Notes: generated by a model not told the origin, from the letters alone. A stretch of 64,000 bases of DNA from Ethanoligenens sp047722935 (GCA_047722935.1 JBDNZS010000001.1:81356-145355); one strand, 5' to 3'; positions 1 through 8,217 are shown, numbered from the stretch's first letter. Translations and numbers: made by a program.

Positions 1-497
1 TGGTGCGCTTGCAAAAAACGCTTCGCGTAAAACTGGATGCCTCCGACAATTCGCCGGGCTGGAAGTTTGCCGAGTATGAGATGAAAGGTGTGCCGCTGCG
101 GCTGGAGATCGGCCCGCGGGATATCGAGCAAAACCGCTGTGTGGTGGTGCGCCGCGATGACCGGCAGAAGATTGAAGTGTCGCTGGACGAGTTGGAAACC
201 TGCTTGCCCGCTATTCTTGACGACGTGCAGGAGGCGCTTTACCAGAAAGCGCTGGCGCGGCTCAACACCATGACCTATACCTGCACCGACCTCGACGGCT
301 TTACCCAGACGGCAAACGAGAGACCGGGCTTCATCAAGGCCATGTGGTGCGGCGACAAAGCCTGTGAGGACAAGCTGAAAGAAGTAGCGGGTGTGACCTC
401 CCGGAACATCCCGCTTGAGCAGGAGCATCTGTCCGACACCTGTGTGTGCTGCGGCAAACCCGCCAAACATATGGTCTATTGGGGCAAAGCCTATTGA
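1..497 (+). CDS. proS: Prolyl-tRNA synthetase, C-terminal part (5' end outside window)
   Basis: The reading frame is open from the window edge, so only the last ~164 residues are present. The enzyme charges tRNA-Pro in the cytoplasm. The segment reads as the anticodon-binding domain followed by the C-terminal zinc-type domain of archaeal/eukaryotic-like (type 3) ProRS. It has a CGDKACEDKLKE stretch, then CVCCGKPAKH, and ends in the family-typical Lys-Ala-Tyr. A hairpin with a T-run lies about 200 bp downstream. Bacterial-type ProRS lacks this C-terminal extension, so the subclass is fairly secure. The true start cannot be seen. Confidence 0.93.
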   Translation, partial: VRLQKTLRVKLDASDNSPGWKFAEYEMKGVPLRLEIGPRDIEQNRCVVVRRDDRQKIEVSLDELETCLPAILDDVQEALYQKALARLNTMTYTCTDLDGFTQTANERPGFIKAMWCGDKACEDKLKEVAGVTSRNIPLEQEHLSDTCVCCGKPAKHMVYWGKAY

Positions 498-689
498 GCG
501 GGCACAGCCCGTGTTTAAGCTCAGGAGAGTTTTGCGAGAAAGGCAATGCACAGCCTGAAGATGGGCACAGTCTACTTTAAAGTAGTGAGAAAACGAATTT
601 GTATTTGCCACAGCCCAAGTGTCAAAAACCGTTTTGCGGGCGCTGCCCAAGAAAGCACAAAAAGAAATGACAGGCTGACGATATAAAAG

Positions 690-733
690 GAGCGCCCAAG
701 CAACAGATGTTGAGAGGGGGCGCCGTTTTTTTT
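690..733 (+). terminator. Rho-independent terminator downstream of proS
   Basis: GCGCCC (692-697) pairs with GGGCGC (718-723). An inner CAAC/GTTG pair lies in the loop, and a run of eight T follows at 726-733. It is correctly oriented to end proS transcription. Confidence 0.65.
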
Positions 734-794
734 AATTAAGAAAAGGAAAAGGCGAAAATGAATTTTGCAACATTTACCGGGTTGATGTTTTTTA

Positions 795-804
795 NNNNNN
801 NNNN
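795..804. other. Assembly gap (10 N)
   Basis: Ten N characters are written here, so the real distance between the flanking sequences is unknown. The similarity of the two sides suggests a repeat-induced scaffold break. Missing genes between proS and the leftward operon cannot be excluded. Confidence 0.97.
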
Positions 805-847
805 CCAAATAAAGAACTAAAACAAATGACCGGCTCCCCATATAACA

Positions 848-889
848 GCCGCCCCCATCAAACTGCTGTTGCATGGGCGCTCCTTTTTC
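848..889 (+). terminator. Second terminator-like hairpin of the duplicated element
   Basis: CGCCCCCAT pairs with ATGGGCG (bulged), followed by a T5 run near 884-888 on the + strand. It could end transcription coming out of the gap. For the leftward gene ending at 918 the hairpin would lack a good T-run. Confidence 0.45.
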
Positions 890-917
890 TATCATGAAGA
901 AATGGAACAGGGACTAT

Positions 918-1391
918 TCATTTTGCCAGCTGTACCGCTTTGTATGTGATGAAGATGCGCCGTCCCACAATGGAACCGCAGGAAACCGCCAGCAGCGCAA
1001 TGGAAAGCAGGGCGGCAAACGGACTTCCGGCAAAGAAGGCGGAAACAGCCCATTTAAATAGGATGACAACGGTAAAGAAAATCACACTTGCGTAAGAATT
1101 GCGGTAGATCATGCCGTTTGCATCGCTGTCGAAATGCATGGATTTTCCGCGCAGCAGACCGATCCCCAGTCCTGCACATCCGCCGACAATCAGGGCGAGC
1201 GTGATGAAGATTTGCGCCGCGGGTGTAGCAGCGGGAATGTGAAGCACTTCCTCCGCAGTCATAGACAGCAACAGCACAGGTACCAGCCAGATCATCACCG
1301 GATTAAAGTGCTTGACTTTACCGCGCATGACCCCGGCGAACATCAGAAAAATAATAATCAGGGAAAAATAGCTCATGGATTGCGGATTCAT
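918..1391 (-). CDS. Integral membrane protein, possibly CcdC/DUF1453-like
   Basis: This is a 157-residue protein with about four to five hydrophobic segments separated by short basic loops (for example around FAGVMRGKVKHF, and LLRGKSMHF before GMIYRNSY). The start at 1391 was chosen because GGAGGGGTCTGT precedes the ATG on the minus strand. The longer open frame upstream has no ribosome-binding site and does not look like protein. The size, helix layout and the charged GMIYRNSYASVIFF stretch recall CcdC/DUF1453 membrane proteins, but this is a resemblance only. It lies downstream of the ABC operon on the same strand and may be the operon's last gene or independent. Confidence 0.6.
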   Translation of the reverse strand: MNPQSMSYFSLIIIFLMFAGVMRGKVKHFNPVMIWLVPVLLLSMTAEEVLHIPAATPAAQIFITLALIVGGCAGLGIGLLRGKSMHFDSDANGMIYRNSYASVIFFTVVILFKWAVSAFFAGSPFAALLSIALLAVSCGSIVGRRIFITYKAVQLAK

Positions 1392-1470
1392 ACAGACCCC
1401 TCCGTACAGGTTTGCAACTGATTTGTTCATCATAGTATAGGTGATTTGGAAGCTGATCGGTAGATGCCAA

Positions 1471-1491
1471 ACGTCACAACCTGCGTGACAT
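1471..1491 (-). terminator. Weak hairpin between the ABC permease gene and the downstream membrane gene
   Basis: ACGTCAC and GTGACAT form a 7-bp stem around a 7-nt loop. There is no long T-run on either side. It may be a weak terminator or an mRNA-stabilising structure. Confidence 0.3.
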
Positions 1492-1498
1492 TTAGCAC

Positions 1499-2200
1499 TT
1501 ATGCGCGCAGCGGTTGGCGGCGGGCAAGCAGATAAGCAATGACGGCAAAGACCGCGCCGGTTATCAGCGCGTGCAAAGAGGCTGCTGCAATATGGTGGTA
1601 ACCCGTATACCATGAAGCGGCAGCCGCTAAAATCGGTTTGCTGCATAAGGGTATGCCCACGCTCCAGAAAGTCGCAAAGGCAATCCAGAAAATCGCATGA
1701 AAAGCCCTGCCAATCTTATAGAACAGTGTGCCGTACAGGAGGCCGAAGCAGCTGACGGCAAACAGCAGGCAGAAGTAATACCACACGCCCTGTATCGGAG
1801 AAGCCTGCGGGTCGAGAATGCCATAAATGCTGCCGCCTGTAAAGTGCATGACCCGGCTCCAGACCACGGTAAAGCCGTCTGAAAGCACAGAGAGGATGGC
1901 GAACGCCGCGTCTGCACAGAGAGTTGCCAGCAGAATACCGCCGAAGCTGGTCGTGCGCGTATTGCCGAATAAGAGCAGATTGTTCCACATGTTTTTATAA
2001 AGGCTGTACATGAAGAAAAAAGTGTAGATCACACCGAATAGGATCAGACTGCTTTGTACGGTTTTCGGGCCATCCGGGGTGACGGCATTGATGAGCGTGG
2101 TTAAGCCGATGATAAAAGCAAAATAAATGATGGTGACAATCACCGCGCTTTTCCAAATGCGCGCCAACGCAAAGTGGGCACATTTCCAGATGCGTTCCAT
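1499..2200 (-). CDS. ABC transporter membrane subunit (ABC-2 exporter-like)
   Basis: This 233-residue protein has about six transmembrane segments (first near residues 18-38) and no other recognisable domain. Its ATG overlaps the stop codon of the upstream ATPase gene (TGATG), with an AGGAGG-type site just before, which is the arrangement expected for a partner permease. With the ATPase and the GntR/YtrA regulator it forms a three-gene exporter operon. Such operons in Firmicutes respond to cell-envelope antibiotics or other small molecules. The substrate here cannot be read from sequence. Confidence 0.75.
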   Translation of the reverse strand: MERIWKCAHFALARIWKSAVIVTIIYFAFIIGLTTLINAVTPDGPKTVQSSLILFGVIYTFFFMYSLYKNMWNNLLLFGNTRTTSFGGILLATLCADAAFAILSVLSDGFTVVWSRVMHFTGGSIYGILDPQASPIQGVWYYFCLLFAVSCFGLLYGTLFYKIGRAFHAIFWIAFATFWSVGIPLCSKPILAAAASWYTGYHHIAAASLHALITGAVFAVIAYLLARRQPLRA

Positions 2201-3084
2201 CAGTTTTCCTCCTTATGTGCGTCGGTCAGGTAGATAAACAGCTTTTGGACCGGCACAGGGGAGACCTCCAGCCCGTCTTGTCTCCAACGGATCTTTTGCT
2301 CTTCGGAGATGTCGCCGTACACCGCGCAGATGCGCAGACCCGCAATCTCCTCGGCATGCAGGGTGCGCAGGCCCTGTGCGGCTTTCTCTACAGCATCTGC
2401 CCGTCCGGTTAGGTAGCAGGCGCGCTGCCGCAGGGCATCTACCTGCGTCTGTTCCATCAGCCGCCCTTGCTTGACCATAATGACTTCTTCAAAAATGCCT
2501 GCCGATTCCTCAATCAGATGCGTGGAGAGCAGAAAGGTGCGCGGATGCTCGGAGAAGTCCCCGATGATCTCCTGATAGAATTGGTCGCGCGCGGCGGCGT
2601 CCAGTCCCAGTGTCGGTTCGTCAAAGATGGTCAGCTCTGCGCGGCTGGCAAGACCGATCACGATGCGCAAAATGGATTCGTACCCGCGCGACAGTGCCCG
2701 ATATCTGTTTTTGGTGTTTAGGTCAAAGCGCTTGCAGAGTGCCGCCGCATAGGCGCGGTCAAACCGCGGATAGAACAACGCCGCAAAGCGCAGCAGCTCC
2801 CGCACGGTCATTTTTTCGACAAATAGATTTTTTTCCGCCATGTAGCAGATGCGCGGTAAAATTTGTTGATTTTCCACCGCGTCTTCTCCGAATGCCGCCA
2901 CGCTGCCTGCATCCGCGAAAATGCGGGAGGTAATGATATTCAGAAACGTGGTTTTGCCGGCGCCGTTTCGCCCCAGCAGTCCATAGATTTTGTTTGGCTC
3001 AAGTGCAACCGAAAAATCCGAAAGCGCCTGCGTCTTGCCATATTGCTTGCAGAGACCCTCGGCTTGCAGGACGGTATTAACCAT
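2200..3084 (-). CDS. ABC transporter ATP-binding subunit (YtrB-like)
   Basis: This 294-residue ATPase powers the adjacent membrane subunit. It has a Walker A GLLGRNGAGKTTF, a Walker B with LTIFDEP, and an H-loop in LLSTHLIEE. The ABC signature is unusual: LSRGYES replaces LSGGQ, a variation common in the YtrB/NatA-like export ATPases. The ATG at 3084 is preceded by GAAGGGGGA. It overlaps the end of the regulator gene by 8 bp, which suggests translational coupling. The upstream in-frame Met lies inside the regulator and has no ribosome-binding site. The C-terminal ~80 residues form the extra domain typical of this subfamily. Confidence 0.9.
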   Translation of the reverse strand: MVNTVLQAEGLCKQYGKTQALSDFSVALEPNKIYGLLGRNGAGKTTFLNIITSRIFADAGSVAAFGEDAVENQQILPRICYMAEKNLFVEKMTVRELLRFAALFYPRFDRAYAAALCKRFDLNTKNRYRALSRGYESILRIVIGLASRAELTIFDEPTLGLDAAARDQFYQEIIGDFSEHPRTFLLSTHLIEESAGIFEEVIMVKQGRLMEQTQVDALRQRACYLTGRADAVEKAAQGLRTLHAEEIAGLRICAVYGDISEEQKIRWRQDGLEVSPVPVQKLFIYLTDAHKEEN

Positions 3085-3451
3085 GCTCTTTTTCCCCCTT
3101 CTCAAGTAACGTGAACAATTCGGCATGGGTCAGCCCCAGGTTTTTTGCTTCGTGCAGCAAGGTGACAATGTAGGTTTGATAAAATGCGTCCTTGCGTTTG
3201 GCGCGCAGCTTTTCCCGCGCCCCTGTGGCGACAAACATACCGATTCCTCTCTTCTTGTAGACAATGCCTTCTTCCACCAGCAGATTGATGCCTTTGCCGG
3301 CCGTGGCCGGGTTGATCTGAAGCAGGGTGGCCAGCTGATTGGTAGAGGGCAGTTGTTCTTCCTCCTGCAACGCGTCGCGCAGGATGTCGTCCTCGATGCT
3401 TTCTGCAATTTGCAGATAGATGGATTTCTCATTGTCAAAGTTCAGCTTCAA
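3077..3451 (-). CDS. GntR-family transcriptional regulator, YtrA subfamily
   Basis: This 124-residue protein has an N-terminal winged helix-turn-helix (PIYLQ-like ‘SIYLQIAESIEDDI’, then LPSTNQLATLLQINPATAGKG) and only a short C-terminal tail. That length is characteristic of YtrA-type regulators, which repress adjacent ABC exporter genes. The start is TTG at 3451, preceded by AGGAGGGGG. Because it is the first gene of the operon and its promoter overlaps a palindrome, negative autoregulation is the likely mode. The inducing ligand is unknown. Confidence 0.9.
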   Translation of the reverse strand: MKLNFDNEKSIYLQIAESIEDDILRDALQEEEQLPSTNQLATLLQINPATAGKGINLLVEEGIVYKKRGIGMFVATGAREKLRAKRKDAFYQTYIVTLLHEAKNLGLTHAELFTLLEKGEKEHG

Positions 3452-3475
3452 GCGCGCCCCCTCCTCTTTGTAAAG

Positions 3476-3501
3476 GTTATATGGTTAATTACTTATATAA
3501 C
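3476..3501 (-). promoter_or_regulatory. Candidate operator of the YtrA-type repressor
   Basis: GTTATAT (3476-3482) and ATATAAC (3495-3501) form a perfect inverted repeat just downstream of the -10 box of the operon promoter. A protein bound there would block initiation or clearance. AT-rich palindromes of this kind are typical for YtrA-subfamily repressors. Confidence 0.5.
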
Positions 3502-3503
3502 TA

Positions 3504-3532
3504 ACTATATATCCATGCTTCGCGACTGTCAA
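3504..3532 (-). promoter_or_regulatory. Sigma-A-type promoter of the repressor/ABC operon
   Basis: On the minus strand TTGACA (3532-3527) is followed by a 17-nt spacer and TATAGT (3509-3504). The -35 is perfect and the -10 is near consensus. Transcription would start about 45 nt upstream of the TTG start at 3451. Confidence 0.8.
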
Positions 3533-3689
3533 GTGGAAGATTTGTTTATCTTTTCAAAAGAACAGGAGCACCATGGCGGAATGGACGGCGCGGGTTACAT
3601 AAGATGTATCAAAAGACGGCACAGAGAGCTATGTACAATATGCACATAAAAATTGGAGAAATTTCTACATAGATTTCAAAACACTTTTC

Positions 3690-3718
3690 TTGCAACTGTG
3701 TTGTATTTATGATATACT
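3690..3718 (+). promoter_or_regulatory. Sigma-A-type promoter of the S10-spc-alpha cluster
   Basis: TTGCAA (3690-3695), a 17-nt spacer and TATACT (3713-3718). It is the best promoter between the divergent operon and rpsJ, and leaves a leader of about 275 nt. The remaining leader holds a GGGCG-TTTTTA-CGCCC mini-hairpin (3839-3855) and the attenuator-like hairpin listed separately. Confidence 0.75.
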
Positions 3719-3877
3719 ACATAGGCGCGCTGAAAAAAGCGATGCAGATATGCGTTGAAGCGAGAGGTTGCCGCGTTTTCGCGGGTAATTTTCGTGGAGT
3801 ATGTCCGATTTTAAACCGGGCGGAACCATAGTGGACGCCGGGCGTTTTTACGCCCTTGCGTAGCGATGCGATATTTC

Positions 3878-3925
3878 CCGGATAGAATTGCGCCTTGTGC
3901 AGCTATCCGGTTTTTCATTATCCGG
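3878..3925 (+). promoter_or_regulatory. Attenuator-like hairpin in the rpsJ leader, with a competing pairing partner
   Basis: CCGGATAG (3878-3885) pairs with CTATCCGG (3903-3910) and is followed by five T (3911-3915), the shape of an intrinsic terminator inside the leader. A second TATCCGG copy (3919-3925) could pair with the same left arm, giving an alternative fold that would not place the T-run next to the stem. This suggests transcriptional control of the ribosomal operon. The effector is not identifiable. Confidence 0.5.
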
Positions 3926-3999
3926 TCACGAAACACCCGGATGTGTGTTTGATTTTTCTCGCATCGGCGGCAACCGGATTTTTCAAGGAGGCGAACAAG

Positions 4000-4311
4000 A
4001 TGGCAGTAAAAGAAAAGATTCGTATCAGGCTCAAGAGTTACGACCATCAGCTTATCGACCAGTCGGCGGAGAAAATCGTGGAGACCGCGAAGCGCACAGG
4101 CGCACGCGTGTCCGGCCCGGTGCCGCTGCCGACCGATCGCGAGATCGTAACCATTCTGCGTGCGGTGCACAAGTACAAAGACAGCCGCGAGCAGTTCGAG
4201 ACCCGTACCCACAAGCGGCTCATCGACATCCTGCGCCCGTCGCCCAAGACGGTGGACGCATTGATGGGCTTGGAGCTGCCGGCGGGCGTCGAGATCGAGA
4301 TTAAGCTCTGA
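4000..4311 (+). CDS. rpsJ: 30S ribosomal protein S10
   Basis: This 103-residue protein is the normal S10 length, with SGPVPLPT and RTHKRLIDILRP. It binds the 3' domain of 16S rRNA in the 30S head and, in other bacteria, partners NusB in antitermination. The ATG at 4000 follows AAGGAGG with good spacing. The longer open frame to 3895 has no such site. It is the first gene of the large ribosomal cluster. Confidence 0.97.
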   Translation: MAVKEKIRIRLKSYDHQLIDQSAEKIVETAKRTGARVSGPVPLPTDREIVTILRAVHKYKDSREQFETRTHKRLIDILRPSPKTVDALMGLELPAGVEIEIKL

Positions 4312-4399
4312 TTGCCGGCGCGCGGGTTTCCCGCGGCGCAGGTCATGTTGGCAAGGGCAAGGCCCGGAGGCCAACCAATAACCAAAGGAGGCAAGTTTC

Positions 4400-5035
4400 A
4401 TGCAAAAAGGCATCATCGGTAAAAAAGTCGGCATGACTCAGCTGTTCGATGAACGCGGAAACGTTATTCCTGTTACCGTCATCGAAGCCGGGCCCTGCGT
4501 TGTGGTGCAGAAAAAAACCGTGGAGAACGACGGCTACGAAAGTGTACAGCTCGGGTTTGCGGAAGTGCGCGAAAAGCTGCTGACCAAACCGGAAAAAGGA
4601 CACTTTGAAAAAGCGGGCGTCGCCCCCAAACGGGTGCTTCGCGAATTCCGTCTGGCAGATGTGAGCGGTCTGAATGTCGGCGACATTGTCAAAGCCGATG
4701 TCTTTGCGGAAGGCGACCACGTAGATGTGGCCGGCACCAGCAAAGGTAAAGGCTTCGCCGGTGTTATCAAGCGCTGGGGACATCATCGCCTGAAAATGAC
4801 CCACGGCACCGGCCCTGTGCACCGCGAAGTCGGTTCCATGGGCGCCAGCACCAATATGTCACGCGTACCCAAGGGCAAAAAAATGCCTGGACAGATGGGC
4901 AACGAACGCGTGACCGTGCAGAACCTTGATGTAGTCAAGGTGGATGCTGAAAACAACCTGATTGCGCTGAAAGGTGCCATTCCCGGCCCCAAGGGCGGTA
5001 TCGTCATACTCGCCGACAGCGTCAAAAAGGCCTAA
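4400..5035 (+). CDS. rplC: 50S ribosomal protein L3
   Basis: This 211-residue protein has the family signature around GTSKGKGFAGVIKRW and the extended loop with SRVPKGKKMPGQMG that reaches toward the peptidyl-transferase centre. It is an early assembly protein of the 50S subunit. AAAGGAGG precedes the ATG. It is the second gene of the S10 operon, about 90 bp after rpsJ. Confidence 0.97.
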   Translation: MQKGIIGKKVGMTQLFDERGNVIPVTVIEAGPCVVVQKKTVENDGYESVQLGFAEVREKLLTKPEKGHFEKAGVAPKRVLREFRLADVSGLNVGDIVKADVFAEGDHVDVAGTSKGKGFAGVIKRWGHHRLKMTHGTGPVHREVGSMGASTNMSRVPKGKKMPGQMGNERVTVQNLDVVKVDAENNLIALKGAIPGPKGGIVILADSVKKA

Positions 5036-5052
5036 GGGAAGGAGGATGCGCA

Positions 5053-5676
5053 ATGCCTAAAGCGACAGTATTTAACATCGCGGGCGAGCAGGTCGGAGAG
5101 ATCGAGCTTGCCGATTCCATTTTCGGCATCGAGCCGAACAAAACGGTTCTGCATACGGTAGTGGTCAATTATCTGGCCAACCAACGGCAGGGCACCCAGT
5201 CCACGCTCACCCGTTCCGAGGTTTCCGGTGGCGGCCGCAAACCGTGGAGACAGAAGGGCACTGGACACGCACGTCAGGGTTCTATCCGTGCACCGCAGTG
5301 GAAACACGGCGGCATCGCACTTGGCCCGAAACCGCGCAGCTACAGCTATACCGTGAACAAAAAAGTGCGCCGTCTTGCAATCAAGTCCGCACTTTCCGCC
5401 AAATTGGCCGCCGGGGAGCTTGTGGTGCTCGACGCCATCTCCCTTCCGGAGATCAAAACCAAGCAGGTCGTCAAGATTCTTGGCGTGTTTGGCGCGGAGA
5501 AGAAAACGTTGTTTGTTACGGCGGACATCAATGAGAATCTTGTGCGCAGCGCGCGCAATATTCCTGGCGTGAAAACCGCCAGCACCGGTAGCCTCAATGT
5601 GTTTGACCTGCTCAACAGCAACAAATTCTTCATTTCCAAAGATGCGGTTGCCGCACTCGAGGAGGTGTACGCATAA
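5053..5676 (+). CDS. rplD: 50S ribosomal protein L4
   Basis: This 207-residue protein contains the exit-tunnel loop motif PWRQKGTGHARQGS. It binds domain I of 23S rRNA, and its loop forms part of the macrolide-adjacent tunnel constriction. In E. coli L4 autoregulates the S10 operon, but that mechanism is not assumed here. Spacing to rplC is 17 bp, and the stop codon overlaps the first base of rplW. Confidence 0.97.
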   Translation: MPKATVFNIAGEQVGEIELADSIFGIEPNKTVLHTVVVNYLANQRQGTQSTLTRSEVSGGGRKPWRQKGTGHARQGSIRAPQWKHGGIALGPKPRSYSYTVNKKVRRLAIKSALSAKLAAGELVVLDAISLPEIKTKQVVKILGVFGAEKKTLFVTADINENLVRSARNIPGVKTASTGSLNVFDLLNSNKFFISKDAVAALEEVYA

Positions 5677-5969
5677 TGAAAACACCTCAAGACGTCATCA
5701 TCCGCCCGGTCATCACCGAAAAGAGCATGGCTGGCATCGCCAATAAAATCTATACGTTCCGGGTCGCGTCCGAAGCGGGCAAGGTCGAGATCGCCAAAGC
5801 GGTCGAAGAACTGTTCGGTGTGCAGGTCGCCAAGGTGAATACCATCAGTGTGCACGGCCGTTTCAAACGGGTCGGTCGCAGCTCAGGATACACCTCCGAT
5901 TGGAAAAAGGCGATCGTTACCCTCAAAGAGGGATCGAAAGCCATTGAATTCTTCGAAGGCCTTGCGTAA
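5676..5969 (+). CDS. rplW: 50S ribosomal protein L23
   Basis: This 97-residue protein begins with the typical DVIIRPVITEKSM motif. It lies at the tunnel exit, where it docks trigger factor and SRP. Its ATG shares one base with the rplD stop (TAATG). GAGGAGG lies within the rplD end. Confidence 0.97.
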   Translation: MKTPQDVIIRPVITEKSMAGIANKIYTFRVASEAGKVEIAKAVEELFGVQVAKVNTISVHGRFKRVGRSSGYTSDWKKAIVTLKEGSKAIEFFEGLA

Positions 5970-6000
5970 ACTTCGGTAACGAAAAGGGAGTGAAACCAGA

Positions 6001-6834
6001 ATGGCAATCAGAAAATATGGCCCCACCTCCCCGGCAAGGCGGAACATGACCGTTCCCACCTTCGAGGAGCTTTCCAAAGTGGAGCCGGAGAAGAGCTTGC
6101 TCGTCAGCCTCTCCAAACATGCCGGCCGCAACAGTTACGGCCGCATCACGGTTCGGCATCGCGGCGGTGGAAACCGTGTGAAATACCGCATCATTGATTT
6201 CAAACGCGATAAGGTTGACGCACCCGCCAAAGTGCTTTCGGTGGAGTACGATCCGAATCGTTCCGCGTATATCGCCCTTCTGCAATATGAAGACGGTGAA
6301 AAACGATATATTCTTGCGCCGCTTGGTTTGAAGGTGGGGGACACTGTTCTCTCCGGCAAAGAAGCGGACATCAAACCGGGCAACACCCTTGCACTTTCCG
6401 ACATTCCGGTCGGTACGTTTGTACACAACATCGAGCTGCACCCCGGCAAGGGCGGTCAGCTCGCGCGCGCAGCGGGCATTATGGCTCAGCTGATGGCGCG
6501 TGAGAACGGCTTGGCGCTCATCCGCCTGCCGTCCGGTGAATTGCGCAACGTGCCGCAGGAATGCAAAGCCACCATCGGTCAGGTCGGCAACATTGACCAT
6601 GAAAACGTTAAACTCGGCAAAGCCGGGCGTAAACGGCACATGGGCTGGCGTCCGACCGTCCGCGGTTCTGCAATGAACCCGAACGACCATCCGCACGGCG
6701 GTGGTGAAGGCAAATCCCCAGTTGGCCGTCCAGGCCCGGTTACCCCGTGGGGCAAGCCGACCCTTGGTTACAAGACCCGCAAGAAGAAGCTGGCTTCCGA
6801 TAAATTCATTGTCAAACGCCGCGGCGGCAAATAA
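6001..6834 (+). CDS. rplB: 50S ribosomal protein L2
   Basis: This 277-residue protein is the standard L2 length, with GRNSYGRITVRHRGGG near residue 42. The C-terminal segment MNPNDHPHGGGEG includes the conserved histidine near the peptidyl-transferase centre. It is essential for subunit association. AAGGGAG precedes the ATG at 6001. Confidence 0.98.
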   Translation: MAIRKYGPTSPARRNMTVPTFEELSKVEPEKSLLVSLSKHAGRNSYGRITVRHRGGGNRVKYRIIDFKRDKVDAPAKVLSVEYDPNRSAYIALLQYEDGEKRYILAPLGLKVGDTVLSGKEADIKPGNTLALSDIPVGTFVHNIELHPGKGGQLARAAGIMAQLMARENGLALIRLPSGELRNVPQECKATIGQVGNIDHENVKLGKAGRKRHMGWRPTVRGSAMNPNDHPHGGGEGKSPVGRPGPVTPWGKPTLGYKTRKKKLASDKFIVKRRGGK

Positions 6835-6886
6835 GCACAGTTGTGCGTTTGCACCACACGCGTGTTGAAAGGAGGATCTTCACGGT

Positions 6887-7165
6887 ATGAGCAGAAGCTT
6901 GAAAAAAGCCCCTTATGTCGAAGAAGCGCTGATGAAGCGCATTGTGGCACTTAACAAATCCGGTGAAAAGAATGTGCTGAAAACATGGAGCCGCGCATCC
7001 ACCATTTTCCCGGAATTTGTCGGTCATACAATCGCCGTACACGATGGCCGCAAGCATGTCCCCGTCTATGTGACGGAGGACATGGTGGGTCACAAACTCG
7101 GCGAGTTCGCCCCCACGCGGACATTTAAAGGCCATTCCGGCTCCAAAGTCAGCAACGCCAGATAA
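6887..7165 (+). CDS. rpsS: 30S ribosomal protein S19
   Basis: This 92-residue protein starts with MSRSLKKAPYVEE and ends with HKLGEFAPTRTFKGH, both diagnostic. It forms the S13-S19 pair in the 30S head near the A site. AAAGGAGG lies upstream of the ATG. It sits between rplB and rplV as in all S10 operons. Confidence 0.97.
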   Translation: MSRSLKKAPYVEEALMKRIVALNKSGEKNVLKTWSRASTIFPEFVGHTIAVHDGRKHVPVYVTEDMVGHKLGEFAPTRTFKGHSGSKVSNAR

Positions 7166-7187
7166 ACAGGCGGGAAGGAGGAACCCC

Positions 7188-7538
7188 ATGCAAGCAGTCG
7201 CACACTTGCGCTACGCGCGTATCGCGCCCCGCAAGGTTCAGATCGTACTCGATCTCATCCGTAATAAGCCGGTTGACGTCGCCGTTGCGATTTTAAAGCA
7301 TACCCCCAAGTCGGCCAGTGAGTATCTGGTCAAATTACTCCAATCGGCCATGGCGAACGCCGAAAACAACCACAACATGGATGTTTCCCGGCTGTATGTG
7401 GCAGAGTGCTTTGTCAGCCCCGGCCCCATGCTCAAACGGATTCGCCCGCGAGCGCACGGCCGCGCGTTCCAGATCCTCAAGCGTACGTCCCATGTGACAA
7501 TTGCGCTCGAAGAGGCCGCGGAATCGGAAAACGCTTAA
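7188..7538 (+). CDS. rplV: 50S ribosomal protein L22
   Basis: This 116-residue protein has the N-terminal RIAPRKVQIVLDLIR and the tunnel beta-hairpin region KRIRPRAHGRAF. The hairpin helps form the exit tunnel and is a known site of macrolide-resistance changes. No insertion is visible. GGAAGGAGG precedes the ATG. Confidence 0.97.
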   Translation: MQAVAHLRYARIAPRKVQIVLDLIRNKPVDVAVAILKHTPKSASEYLVKLLQSAMANAENNHNMDVSRLYVAECFVSPGPMLKRIRPRAHGRAFQILKRTSHVTIALEEAAESENA

Positions 7539-7551
7539 GAGGAGGGAAAGT

Positions 7552-8217
7552 ATGGGCCAGAAAGTCAATCCCCACGGTTTAAGAGTGGGCGTCATCAAAG
7601 ACTGGGATTCCCGCTGGTTTGCTAAAGACAATGTCTTCGGCGATATCCTCGTAGAGGATTACAACCTGCGGAATTACCTCAAAAAGAAGCTGTTTTCAGC
7701 TGGCATCCCGCGCATTGAGATTGAGCGCGACGCCTCCCGCGTCCGCATTCATATCCACTGTGCCAAACCCGGTATGGTCATCGGCAAGGGCGGCGTTGAG
7801 ATCGATAAATTGCGCGTCGAATGTGAAGCCAAACTGGGCAAGCCGGTTTCCATCAATATCGTTGAAGTGCGCACCCCGGACGTGAATGCGCAGCTCGTGG
7901 CTGAGAACATCGCCGCACAGCTTGAAAAACGCATCTCATTCCGTCGTGCCATGAAGCAGTCCATCGGCCGCGCAATGAAATTGGGAGCCAAGGGTATCAA
8001 AGTAACCGTCGCGGGTCGCTTGGGCGGCGCCGAGATCGCGCGTGTGGAACATTATCACGAGGGCACCATTCCTTTGCAGACACTCCGTGCCGACATCGAC
8101 TATGGTTTTACAGAAGCAAAAACCACTTATGGTCGAATCGGTGTGAAAGTCTGGATTTATAAAGGCGAGGTTCTGCCCGAAGTGAGAAGAACACCCCGGG
8201 AAGGAGGAGAGCATTAA
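7552..8217 (+). CDS. rpsC: 30S ribosomal protein S3
   Basis: This 221-residue protein begins MGQKVNPHGLRVG. It has a KH RNA-binding domain with GMVIGKGG (about residues 75-82) and the C-terminal GRIGVKVWIYKGE. It forms part of the mRNA entry helicase site. The ATG at 7552 follows GAGGAGGG. The in-frame upstream codons lie inside rplV. Its stop overlaps the rplP start by one base. Confidence 0.97.
   Translation: MGQKVNPHGLRVGVIKDWDSRWFAKDNVFGDILVEDYNLRNYLKKKLFSAGIPRIEIERDASRVRIHIHCAKPGMVIGKGGVEIDKLRVECEAKLGKPVSINIVEVRTPDVNAQLVAENIAAQLEKRISFRRAMKQSIGRAMKLGAKGIKVTVAGRLGGAEIARVEHYHEGTIPLQTLRADIDYGFTEAKTTYGRIGVKVWIYKGEVLPEVRRTPREGGEH

Larger units (their letters stand above)
649..898. repeat. Two diverged direct copies of a ~90-bp hairpin element flanking the N gap
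   Basis: Two similar stretches begin near 649 and 807. Both contain ATGAC(A/C)GGCT followed by ATATAA, then a G+C-rich hairpin and a T-run. The hairpin arms differ between copies but remain paired within each copy (GCGCCC with GGGCGC in the first, CGCCCCCAT with ATGGGCG in the second). The right arm of copy two is also the reverse complement of the left arm of copy one over about 18 bases with one mismatch. An assembly gap sits between them. This 420-bp interval (498-917) holds no gene that can be supported. Confidence 0.6.
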
